Origin: Heliophilum fasciatum
GTDB taxonomy: Bacteria; Bacillota; Desulfitobacteriia; Heliobacteriales; Heliobacteriaceae
Assembly (NCBI RefSeq): GCF_004341395.1
Contig: NZ_SLXT01000002.1
Span: forward strand, 62,001 to 126,000
DNA length: 64,000 bases
Reading direction: 5' to 3'
The translations under genes were made by a program, and so were the position numbers. Shown piece after piece: positions 16,422-24,453 of this stretch. A model generated the notes under the pieces. It saw only the letters and a list, made by a program, of their open reading frames with translations, made no database searches and had not been told where the DNA came from. How positions within the stretch are numbered: the stretch's first letter is position 1; each line of letters opens with the position of its first letter.

Positions 16422-19400
16422 TTGACAACGATACATCAAGCTGTAAGCGGCTATGCGTCAATTACGATTTTTAATAAACGCTATTGGATAACCCTTCTAT
16501 TTTTCGTTACGATTTTTTATAACTTGATGCTGGGCGTTCCCGACGCCACATACGCGCAGCAGCCAAAAGCCAAACCGGTGGAAACGCTGGGCTTAGCATC
16601 CGGGAAAGCTCCCGAACCAATCACGTTGCAACTCCGATGGAAACACCAGTTTCGATTTGCCGGTTATTACGCCGCCATTGCCAAGGGCTATTATCATGAT
16701 GCCGGTCTCGAAGTGATCCTCCGTGAGGCACCGAGCACCGATATCGTACCGGAAGTGCTGGATGGGCGTGCGCAGTACGGCATCGCCGACAGCAACCTGC
16801 TCTTGTACCACCAGCAAGGAAAGGCGATCGTCGTCCTGGCCAATGTGTTTCAACATTCACCTTTGGTTTTTTTGACACTGAAAAATCCCGGCACCCATCC
16901 GCCCATCCATCAGATCGACCAACTTGCCGAATACCCAGTGATGATTGAACCCGCGGCAACGGAACTATTCGCCTTTTTGCGTAAAGAAGGGATTCCTCCA
17001 AATAAGCTACAGATGAAACCCTATACGTTCTCCATCCAGGATCTGCTGGAAGGGCGTGTGGCAGCCATGGGCATCGATGCGACGAATGAACCTTATACGC
17101 TCGAGCGCATGGGCATTCCCTATCGTCTATTCTCGCCCCGCGCAGCAGGTATTGATTTTTACAGCGATACGTTGTTTACGACTACGGAAGAAATGCGCCT
17201 CCATCCTGACCGTGTCTGGGCATTCCGGCAAGCAAGTATGCAAGGCTGGGCCTATGCGTTAGCCCATCCGGGAGAAATCGCCGATTGGATTATGAACAAT
17301 TACCCGGATTCTGGACAGACCCGGGAAAAACTGCTTTTTGAAGCTGAACAAATTCGCCATCTAGTCCAGTCTGATCTCATTGAAATCGGTCACATCAATC
17401 CCGACCGTTGGCGCCATATCGCCGATACCTATGCCGACTTGGGGATGCTGTCCGGCGATGTGAACCTTACCGGCTTCCTCTATAATCCGGAAGCTTATGT
17501 TGCCATGGAACAAAACGAGCGTATCCTGGGCGGCGTGCTGCTAGTGTTGTCGGTTGGCGGATTCATCGTTGCCTATGTAATCGGGCTCAACCGGAATCTA
17601 TCCAAACAGAATCGCCGCCGTGCCCAAGCTGAAAGACAACTGCGCGAGTTGCTCATCACCTTACCGACGGCCGTGGTGATCACCACTCAACGGGACGGCT
17701 CTTTCTTGCTGGTGAATAACAGCGCTTCGAAAATGTTTGATGTTCATCCGCAGGAACTGCTTCATAGCAGTTTCAGCGAATATTACGCCGATATATCCGT
17801 ACGAGGGCGATTAAGAGAATTATTACTCACACAAGGCACACTTAACGATTACGAAGTGCAGTTGCGTCGCAAAACCGGCGAAACCTTCTGGGCGCTCTTC
17901 GACGCGCAAACGGCCGATTTTGAAGGGGAACCGGCCTTCATTGTTACACTGGTCGATATTGAGTTACGCAAACGGGCGGAAGAGGAAATGCGTGCAGCCA
18001 AGGAAGCGGCTGAAGCGGCCAAACTAGCAAAAGGCTACTTTCTGGCCAACATGAGCCACGAGATTCGTACCCCCTTAAATGCGATCATCGGCTTTACTAA
18101 CTTAGCGCTGGGCGGCGATTTAGACGCAAAACAGCGTGACTACCTGACCAAGATCAATACCTCTTCCATTTCGTTGCTCCGGATCATTAACGACATTCTC
18201 GATTTTTCCAAGATTGAATCGGGGAATCTCACCATGGAGTCCATTGACTTTCATCTTGACGAAGTGATCTCCCATGTGGTCGATATGGTGACCATAGAAG
18301 CCACCCGGAAAAACATTGAATTGGTTTGCACCTTACCGGATCAGCTTCCTCCCGTGCTGATCGGTGATCCCATACGACTTACGCAAGTGCTGCTGAATCT
18401 TGTAAACAATGCTGTCAAGTTTACTTCCAGCGGCTCTGTGCGGATTGCTGTCGAGCAAGTAACAGCAGACAATCAGTGCTGCCGGATCAAGTGTGCTGTG
18501 AGCGATACCGGTATCGGCCTTTCTCCCGAACAGATCAGCAATCTTTTCAGCCCCTTTACCCAAGCTGATGCATCGGTAACACGCCGCTTCGGCGGGACCG
18601 GCCTCGGATTGTCCATTTGCAAACGATTGGTCGAAATGATGGATGGTGAAATCACCGTAGAAAGCCAGCAAGGCATCGGCAGTACCTTTTCGTTTACGGC
18701 CTTCTTTGGCTACCGGATGACGGAGAACCGTTCCCAATCTTCATCGGTCGTGACAACAGCAAGAGCAAAATCCAGGCAAGATACTTATCACCCTTGGCTA
18801 CCTGCCGGATCGTGGCCCGCGGAAAAAATCACAACCTTTACCGGCGCCAAGGTGCTGCTCGTCGAAGATGTGCCGCTCAATCAACAAGTGGCCACCGGGT
18901 TGCTCGAACGTTTCGGCGTTGCCGTAACCATTGCCAACCATGGTGCCGAAGCATTGGATGCATTAGCAACTGCAACTTACGATCTGGTTCTCATGGACGT
19001 GCAGATGCCCGTTATGGACGGCTATGAAGCTACCCGACGGCTCCGGACAAATCGGGCCCATGCCGGCTTGCCGATCGTAGCCATGACGGCCAATGCCATG
19101 CAAGACGCCCATGCAGCCTGCTTACAAGCGGGAATGAATGACTATGTATGTAAGCCCATTGACCCAGGTCAGTTGCTGGCCATGTTAAAACGCTGGCTTC
19201 CGCTAAAAGAAGCCACCATCCCTGCAGAGGAGCCGGAAATCAGGGCGGAAGCTCCGACAATCAAACCCCAGATAACCAAACCTCAGATATCGACACCGCA
19301 GAAAGCAGACCCTCGGCTTCTCCCTACCGATGTACCGGGACTGGATATCACCAAGGCCCTGGACCGCTTCCTTGGCGAGCAGGAATTCTACCGCACTCTG

Positions 19401-19667
19401 TTGCTCGAATTTATCAAAATCTTTCGTGATGCGCCACGGGAGATTCGTCATCACATCCAAAAGGGTGAGCAGCTTGAGGCCCTTCGCCTGGCCCATAAGC
19501 TCAAAGGCGCAGCCGGCAATTTAGCGGCAGAGCAGATTTTTGCTATTGCCCGCGAGATCGAGTCACTGATTAGCTCCGGCGAAGAAACGGGCCCTGTGGA
19601 CGTTTGGGTGCCAAAACTGGAGGAGGCTTTTCAACCATTGATCAAATGGGCGGAGTCAGAGGGATAA
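16422..19667 (+). CDS. Hybrid sensor histidine kinase with THI5/NMT1-like periplasmic-binding sensor
   Basis: A 1081-aa membrane protein. Order: signal/anchor helix (about 20-45); THI5/NMT1-type solute-binding domain (65-360; ITLQLRWKHQFRFAGYYAA, KGYYHDAGLEV); second helix (367-390); PAS (405-510); HisKA with NMSHEIRTPLNAIIGF (His546); HATPase (DTGIGL, GGTGLGLSICKRLVEMM); receiver (VLLVEDVPLNQQ, LMDVQMPVMDGYEA); and C-terminal HPt (HKLKGAAGNLAA, His near 1025). It can run a full phosphorelay in response to an external small molecule. TTG 16422 is chosen because GAGGTGG lies five bases before it; ATG 16404 is possible. No separate response regulator lies beside it. Confidence 0.85.
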   Translation: MTTIHQAVSGYASITIFNKRYWITLLFFVTIFYNLMLGVPDATYAQQPKAKPVETLGLASGKAPEPITLQLRWKHQFRFAGYYAAIAKGYYHDAGLEVILREAPSTDIVPEVLDGRAQYGIADSNLLLYHQQGKAIVVLANVFQHSPLVFLTLKNPGTHPPIHQIDQLAEYPVMIEPAATELFAFLRKEGIPPNKLQMKPYTFSIQDLLEGRVAAMGIDATNEPYTLERMGIPYRLFSPRAAGIDFYSDTLFTTTEEMRLHPDRVWAFRQASMQGWAYALAHPGEIADWIMNNYPDSGQTREKLLFEAEQIRHLVQSDLIEIGHINPDRWRHIADTYADLGMLSGDVNLTGFLYNPEAYVAMEQNERILGGVLLVLSVGGFIVAYVIGLNRNLSKQNRRRAQAERQLRELLITLPTAVVITTQRDGSFLLVNNSASKMFDVHPQELLHSSFSEYYADISVRGRLRELLLTQGTLNDYEVQLRRKTGETFWALFDAQTADFEGEPAFIVTLVDIELRKRAEEEMRAAKEAAEAAKLAKGYFLANMSHEIRTPLNAIIGFTNLALGGDLDAKQRDYLTKINTSSISLLRIINDILDFSKIESGNLTMESIDFHLDEVISHVVDMVTIEATRKNIELVCTLPDQLPPVLIGDPIRLTQVLLNLVNNAVKFTSSGSVRIAVEQVTADNQCCRIKCAVSDTGIGLSPEQISNLFSPFTQADASVTRRFGGTGLGLSICKRLVEMMDGEITVESQQGIGSTFSFTAFFGYRMTENRSQSSSVVTTARAKSRQDTYHPWLPAGSWPAEKITTFTGAKVLLVEDVPLNQQVATGLLERFGVAVTIANHGAEALDALATATYDLVLMDVQMPVMDGYEATRRLRTNRAHAGLPIVAMTANAMQDAHAACLQAGMNDYVCKPIDPGQLLAMLKRWLPLKEATIPAEEPEIRAEAPTIKPQITKPQISTPQKADPRLLPTDVPGLDITKALDRFLGEQEFYRTLLLEFIKIFRDAPREIRHHIQKGEQLEALRLAHKLKGAAGNLAAEQIFAIAREIESLISSGEETGPVDVWVPKLEEAFQPLIKWAESEG

Positions 19668-19674
19668 AGGAAAA

Positions 19675-19711
19675 AAGAAGCGCTCCTGTAATCAATACAG
19701 GGGCGCTTCTT
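19675..19711. terminator. Bidirectional terminator
   Basis: AAGAAGCGCTCCTGTA (19675-19690) pairs with TACAGGGGCGCTTCTT (19696-19711), with one C/G-rich wobble region and T-tracts. It lies between the convergent hybrid kinase and pentapeptide genes. Confidence 0.85.
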
Positions 19712-19769
19712 GCTGTATCCTTAGGAGTACTGTATCGGTGGTAGTACCGTATCCGTGGTAATCAGCACT

Positions 19770-20951
19770 TCACTGTGGCGATGGATGAACTGATGCTGCG
19801 ATCGGCATCATGATGCGTTCCTGCATCGGTTCGATGATTTCATGAATCGCAGAATAGCGCAACACCGGCATACTCCAAGGATAACGGATAAGACTCTCAG
19901 GTATCTCCCCGGCAGGCGGCAACAATAATTGCACCGGAATAGCTGCCAGGCCAGGCAACGCTTGTTCTAACTGCGGGAAAACACCTTGGGCTTCGGTAGC
20001 ATCGGCAATGATCAACCGCGATAACCGTGCAAGCGTCTCGACGGTTTGCGTCCCTTGGAGCAGTGCCGGTTTTTCACAATCAACCCAAACAGGGATGTAA
20101 TTTTTCTTCCGGATTTCCGCTCGGAATGCTTCAAGCACCGCTTTTCTTTCCGGGGTAAAATGGCCAAGAATTAAAACGACTTTCGCCGCCAGATGGTCGA
20201 TCACTGTGCGCAGCGTATAACTGTTGATTAAAAGATCGATCAGTTGCGCTACCTCCAGATTATCAACCACGATCTTTTGTGCTCCATCGCCACTGACGAT
20301 CAAGTCGAACTGCTCCGTGCTTTCCCGGATTTCCGTTTTCCACAGGGAAATCCCATGGATTTTGCATCCCGAAAGATTCGCGTTCGTAAATTTGGTTTTG
20401 ATCAAACTACTGTTATGTACGTTGGCTTCGCGAAGATCGGCCCGGCGCAGATTGGCCTCGCTCAAGTTTGTCCCGTTGAGGTTCGCTCCGCGCAGGTCAG
20501 CGCCGCCGAGATTGGCACCTTGCAGATTAGCCCGGCTAAGGTTTAACCAGCGGAGATCGGCCCCACTGAGATCGGCCCCCCGCAGATCAGCACCACTGAA
20601 GTCAGCCAGGCTGAGATCGGCCCCGATCAGGGTAGCTTGGCACAGATCAGCACCGCCAAGGTTTGCCCCGCTGAGATTGGATCCGATCAGGTCCGCTCCG
20701 CTGAGATTCGCCCGGCTTAGATCAGCTTCACGCAGGTCTGTCCCGACAAGATCAGCACCACGCAGATCGACGCTGCAAAGGTTGGTGCCGATCAGTCTGG
20801 CCCAACTGAGATTGGAGTTTCGAAGATCGGCCCCACCTAAGTTGATTCCGACAAGGTTCGGAAGAAAAACCAAATCGTCTTGACTTACCCTCCACTGATT
20901 CCAAGCTTCCACACCTTGCTTCAGAATCTCAACATGCTCCGGATTGGCCAT
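19770..20951 (-). CDS. Pentapeptide-repeat protein with C-terminal TIR-like domain
   Basis: A 393-aa protein. Residues 40-195 are about 30 pentapeptide repeats of the A(D/N)LxG type (LSGADLIGSNLSGANLGG), folding as a right-handed quadrilateral helix. Residues 250-375 form a Rossmann-like domain, KVVLILGHFTPERKAVLEAF then LSRLIIADATEAQ and RYPWSMPVLRY. I associate this with TIR-like domains attached to pentapeptide proteins in bacteria. Possible roles are signalling or defence through NAD-like substrates; none is shown. ATG 20951 is used because GGTGG sits five bases upstream; GTG 20960 is the alternative. Confidence 0.75.
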   Translation of the reverse strand: MANPEHVEILKQGVEAWNQWRVSQDDLVFLPNLVGINLGGADLRNSNLSWARLIGTNLCSVDLRGADLVGTDLREADLSRANLSGADLIGSNLSGANLGGADLCQATLIGADLSLADFSGADLRGADLSGADLRWLNLSRANLQGANLGGADLRGANLNGTNLSEANLRRADLREANVHNSSLIKTKFTNANLSGCKIHGISLWKTEIRESTEQFDLIVSGDGAQKIVVDNLEVAQLIDLLINSYTLRTVIDHLAAKVVLILGHFTPERKAVLEAFRAEIRKKNYIPVWVDCEKPALLQGTQTVETLARLSRLIIADATEAQGVFPQLEQALPGLAAIPVQLLLPPAGEIPESLIRYPWSMPVLRYSAIHEIIEPMQERIMMPIAASVHPSPQ

Positions 20952-21024
20952 CTCGTCCACCAGCTTCCATGTTCTTTATAACTCAATCATACCAACCCTG
21001 AAAATTTCCGTCAACAATTCTCCT

Positions 21025-22155
21025 TTATTCCCCGGCCATCTGTTCGACAACCCGCCGGAAATATCGGCAGTTTTCTACCAGGTCGGGGCCATGTCGGAAT
21101 AAGCCGCCGCCGATCAAAAAGATCACATCATGCCCATAGACACGAAGCATTTCCGGGATCGCTTCCAGCGACATGCCGCCACCAGGGCTGGGGAAAATCG
21201 GTTGGATTGAGCCCATCGCTATTTTCGTGCCCAAGGTGATCTGCCGGCACTCGTCCTGACTGAAGGAAAAGCGTCCGCCAAAATTAGGGTAGATCACCGC
21301 ATCGGCGCCAGCCAGGCGCGTGATCTGTCCGAACAACGCACCGTGGCCGATGCCGTTTTCCGGCGATGTAACATAACTGCCTTGAAAAGCCGGGTGACTG
21401 AAGATCGGCAAGGCCAAGCTGTCATCATCGGCCAGTTCACGCATCGTATCAAGCCCGGCAATAGCCGGCGCGATCATCAAGCCCCCGGCACCGGCCGCTT
21501 TGGCCAGACGAGCCCGCTCGACAATCTGCCGATAGGGAGCCGTCACGTTGGGCACATAGATCGCACGGTGTCCCGTTACCGCATTGGCCCGCTCCACCGC
21601 TTCAACACAGCGTTGCAGCCGCTCTTCGTAGGGCGCAAAGCACTGGTTGGTTAAGCCGTGATCATCTTTGATGATGTCAATGCCGCCCAGCGCACACTTA
21701 TAGGCCATATCCGCCAATTCCCGGGCCGACAGCCCCATCGGCTTGAGTGCCGTAAACAGGAGCGGACGCTTGGGTACCTTAAGCCACGCCCGCAGGCCTT
21801 CGCGGCCAAAGCGCGGGCCGCGAAAATGCTGCAAGATCGCTTGGGGCAAGCGAATATCTTCCACCACGATGCCCGGCTTGATGCTGATGTTGCCAAAGAT
21901 CACATTGATCAACTGGGTTAATTCACCCGATGCTGTTTCCACCGCATAACTGATTTCAGCCCGGTAGCTTTTCTCTACCAGCGTCAACATTTCCAACCGG
22001 CCGACTACATGATCACGAATCATACCTTGCGGAATGAATTCTTCCGGAAACTCCACGGTCTGCTCCAAGCAGATATCGTGCGCTTTTTGGCGCGCCGTTG
22101 CTTCATCACCGGTGAGCCGGTAGACAACGGTAAATCGTTCTCCCGATATCATCAC
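21025..22155 (-). CDS. RuBisCO-like protein (form IV)
   Basis: A 376-aa RuBisCO-superfamily protein. The catalytic Lys is seen in TALKPMGLS (Lys138) and the carbamylated Lys region in GGIDIIKDDHGLTNQ (Lys163, Asp164, Asp165). The position normally Glu in RuBisCO is His166. Phosphate-binding glycines occur in FPSPGGGM (321-328) and IGGGLFRHG (348-356). I see no loop-6 Lys motif of CO2-fixing RuBisCO, so it should not fix CO2. Characterised relatives are enolases, isomerases, or decarboxylase/transcarboxylases of sugar-acid phosphates. The ATG overlaps the transketolase stop by four bases, so it is coupled to that pair, with no methionine-salvage genes present. Confidence 0.88.
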   Translation of the reverse strand: MMISGERFTVVYRLTGDEATARQKAHDICLEQTVEFPEEFIPQGMIRDHVVGRLEMLTLVEKSYRAEISYAVETASGELTQLINVIFGNISIKPGIVVEDIRLPQAILQHFRGPRFGREGLRAWLKVPKRPLLFTALKPMGLSARELADMAYKCALGGIDIIKDDHGLTNQCFAPYEERLQRCVEAVERANAVTGHRAIYVPNVTAPYRQIVERARLAKAAGAGGLMIAPAIAGLDTMRELADDDSLALPIFSHPAFQGSYVTSPENGIGHGALFGQITRLAGADAVIYPNFGGRFSFSQDECRQITLGTKIAMGSIQPIFPSPGGGMSLEAIPEMLRVYGHDVIFLIGGGLFRHGPDLVENCRYFRRVVEQMAGE

Positions 22156-23159
22156 AACGCCTCCGCTTTAGCCAAACTGTGTACGGCCGTCAGGTGTGCC
22201 TCGGCCAATTCGCTTTCCGCGATGCCCAAGGTTTCGCCGGTCAGGCGTTCCACTTCCGCAATCAGCGCCATAGCGTCCAGGCCATATTCCTTCATCAAAT
22301 AGGCCTTGCTGGCACCATGGACAAACGTATCCCGGAGACCGATGCGCACAAGTTTTTTCCCGAGGCCCTGTTCGGCCATTTTTTCCGCGATGATCGTACC
22401 GAGCCCGCCGATGATCGAGTGGTTTTCCATGGTGATCACACCGTAACGGGATTGGGCGATAGACTCCATTACAGCCGGATCATCAAACGGTTTCAGCGTC
22501 GTAATGTGCAAATGTTCGATGGCCAGCCCACGGCCCTGCAGCACTTGGACAGCCCGCATGGCTTCTTCCGTGCAAATCCCACTGGTCAGCAGCGTCAGAT
22601 CACGGCCGGTGCTGACTTTCCGCGCTTGGCCAAGCACCATTTTCTCGGAGGGGTGAAAAAGCCGGGGGATCTCACCGCGCAAGATCCGTACATACACCGG
22701 CCCATTGACAGCGTGAGCCACATCGAGCACCGATTCGACATCGGTGGCGTCACCGCATTCAAGAATGGTCATATTGGGCAGCGCCCGCATTACGGCAATA
22801 TCTTCGATGGCTTGATGGGTCGCACCGCCCGGCGTCATGATGCCCGGCAGGAAGCCAAACATCCGTACCGGCAAGTTCGGATAGGCCACGGACATGGCAA
22901 TCTGGTCATAAGCACGGCGATAGATAAAAACGGCAAAGGTATGAATGAAGGGAAAAAAGTCTTCCCGGGCCAGCCCGCCGGCAAAGCTCAGCATATTTTG
23001 TTCGGCAATCCCCATCGAAAGAAAGCGCTCGGGATAGGTGTCGCGAAACAAATCGATCTCAGTGGAACTGGTCAAATCCGCCGAAAGCACAAGCACTTCC
23101 GGCTTGTCTTTGGCCCATTGCACCAGGTTTTTGGCATGGACTCTCGTCAATATCTCCAT
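22152..23159 (-). CDS. Transketolase-like C-terminal subunit (pyrimidine-binding half)
   Basis: A 335-aa subunit holding the PYR and C-terminal domains of a split transketolase. The catalytic Glu that protonates the thiamine ring is in MGIAEQNMLSFAGGLA; SSTEIDLFRDTYPERF and PGGATHQAIEDIAVMR are family motifs. It needs the 23203-24138 protein to form the thiamine diphosphate site. Start ATG 23159 has AGAGGAG eight bases upstream; ATG 23165 would be too close. It is the middle gene of tktA-like, tktB-like, RuBisCO-like. Split transketolases of this type act in special sugar pathways, for example D-apulose 4-phosphate cleavage. Confidence 0.88.
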   Translation of the reverse strand: MEILTRVHAKNLVQWAKDKPEVLVLSADLTSSTEIDLFRDTYPERFLSMGIAEQNMLSFAGGLAREDFFPFIHTFAVFIYRRAYDQIAMSVAYPNLPVRMFGFLPGIMTPGGATHQAIEDIAVMRALPNMTILECGDATDVESVLDVAHAVNGPVYVRILRGEIPRLFHPSEKMVLGQARKVSTGRDLTLLTSGICTEEAMRAVQVLQGRGLAIEHLHITTLKPFDDPAVMESIAQSRYGVITMENHSIIGGLGTIIAEKMAEQGLGKKLVRIGLRDTFVHGASKAYLMKEYGLDAMALIAEVERLTGETLGIAESELAEAHLTAVHSLAKAEAL

Positions 23160-23202
23160 GATCATGGCTCCTCTTATTCTGGCTTATCATCATTAATTAA
23201 GG

Positions 23203-24138
23203 TCAAGCTTCCGCCGAAAAATCCGCCAGCACTTGGCGATAGCGCTCCCGCTCTTCCCCACTGACAAAACGAACATAATGCAGCTTGGGAATACGGGTCT
23301 GTAAGATCGGCAAACCCCGGCACGGGTCGGTGTCAGCCAGCACCACCAAAGGGCGACCATCCGGTTCCAGTTCGGCCGGTGCGGCCAAGGCATCCAGATC
23401 GTGACCGTCAACGACAAAAACGCGCGCGCCAAAGGAAGCCAACCGTTCGTGCAGCGGTTCCATGTTCATGACCGAACAGACCGGTCCGTCACACTGCTGC
23501 TTATTCACATCGACATAGATGCCCATGTTGTCCAAACGGTGATGAGCCATCGCCTGCAAGGCTTCCCAGTTTTGGCCCGATTGCAGTTCACCGTCCGATA
23601 CAAATACCCAGACGCGGCCCGTTTCGCCACGCAGTTTGCGGGCCATGGCGATGCCGGCGGCCTGACTTAATCCTTGGCCCAAAGACCCGGTCATCACTTC
23701 CATGCCCGGTGAATGTTCGGCACCGATCATTTCCACGGTACTGCCGTCTTGGTTAAAATGGTCAAGTCCCTGCTCATCCATGCGCCCCACTTCGATCAGC
23801 GCCGCATAAACAACCAGCGCATACTGGGCCGGCGATAAGATGAAGCGATCCCGCTGGGACGCCTTAGGGCCATGAAAGATCGCACCGGTAAAGCTGTTGG
23901 GATTATCCGGTCCCGGCACACCGGCAAAAGGCGGCGGTACCAGGGGCTTGTCCACCGGAGCCAAATTCATAATCTTGGTATACAGGGCAGCCAAGATCTC
24001 CGCCGCCGAGCAAGCCTGGCTGAGATAACCGCCGTTGTTATTGACGGTATGAGCCAGCACCCGCTGGCGAATGCCACGGGCCACCTGCTGTGCGCGGCGT
24101 TGCCAACGCTCACCGTCATGGTGCGTTTCTTGTGTCAT
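23203..24138 (-). CDS. Transketolase-like N-terminal subunit (TPP-binding half)
   Basis: A 311-aa subunit with the thiamine-diphosphate domain. GSLGQGLSQAAGIAMARKL and the metal/diphosphate motif running from SDGELQSGQNWEA to VDVNKQQ are present. It pairs with the following subunit, 43 bases downstream. ATG 24138 is chosen because GAAGGAG lies eight bases upstream; the longer frame to 24204 lacks a ribosome site. It is first in the operon with the RuBisCO-like gene. A complete cell would also have a housekeeping transketolase; the split form here probably has a dedicated substrate. Confidence 0.88.
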   Translation of the reverse strand: MTQETHHDGERWQRRAQQVARGIRQRVLAHTVNNNGGYLSQACSAAEILAALYTKIMNLAPVDKPLVPPPFAGVPGPDNPNSFTGAIFHGPKASQRDRFILSPAQYALVVYAALIEVGRMDEQGLDHFNQDGSTVEMIGAEHSPGMEVMTGSLGQGLSQAAGIAMARKLRGETGRVWVFVSDGELQSGQNWEALQAMAHHRLDNMGIYVDVNKQQCDGPVCSVMNMEPLHERLASFGARVFVVDGHDLDALAAPAELEPDGRPLVVLADTDPCRGLPILQTRIPKLHYVRFVSGEERERYRQVLADFSAEA

Positions 24139-24453
24139 GATCATAACTCCTTCGCATAAAATCATCGGGTTGCAGCGCAATCCCGAGTATTCAAACCAGT
24201 TCATCGTATATTATCCAACATTACTAGCGCTGTCAACTTGATTGTACACCGCTTTGCCCATAAAACAACAGTGTTGCACGTATTCCTTTGATAAGAACCA
24301 AAAGTAACGGGCGTAGCTGTGAATACAGGCGAACGAATATCGCTGATTGTTCAAGATCTTACATTAGTGAAATTGTATTTTAAATAATTATTATTTGCTG
24401 AATGAGAATGCATTGTATAATAATTCTACATGATGCAACAGGAGTGGAGATGA
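24139..24453. other. Divergent promoter region, transketolase operon and carotenoid desaturase
   Basis: No gene is visible. The left part must hold the minus-strand promoter of the transketolase operon. It contains ATCGGGTTGCAGCGCAATCCCGA, a short imperfect inverted repeat near 24165-24187. The right part is AT-rich and carries the candidate desaturase promoter at 24393-24421. Confidence 0.5.
24393..24421 (+). promoter_or_regulatory. Candidate promoter of the carotenoid desaturase
   Basis: TATAAT at 24416-24421 is a perfect -10. ATTTGC at 24393-24398 gives a 17-base spacer but is a poor -35; TTGCTG at 24395 gives only 15. The region is 33 bases before the ATG. Confidence 0.35.

Noticed and set aside
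20224-20883. 219-aa plus-strand frame
   Set aside because: Antisense shadow of the pentapeptide repeats.
21025-24138. Calvin-cycle RuBisCO with transketolase
   Set aside because: No loop-6 Lys seen and the metal-site Glu is His; no phosphoribulokinase or small subunit.
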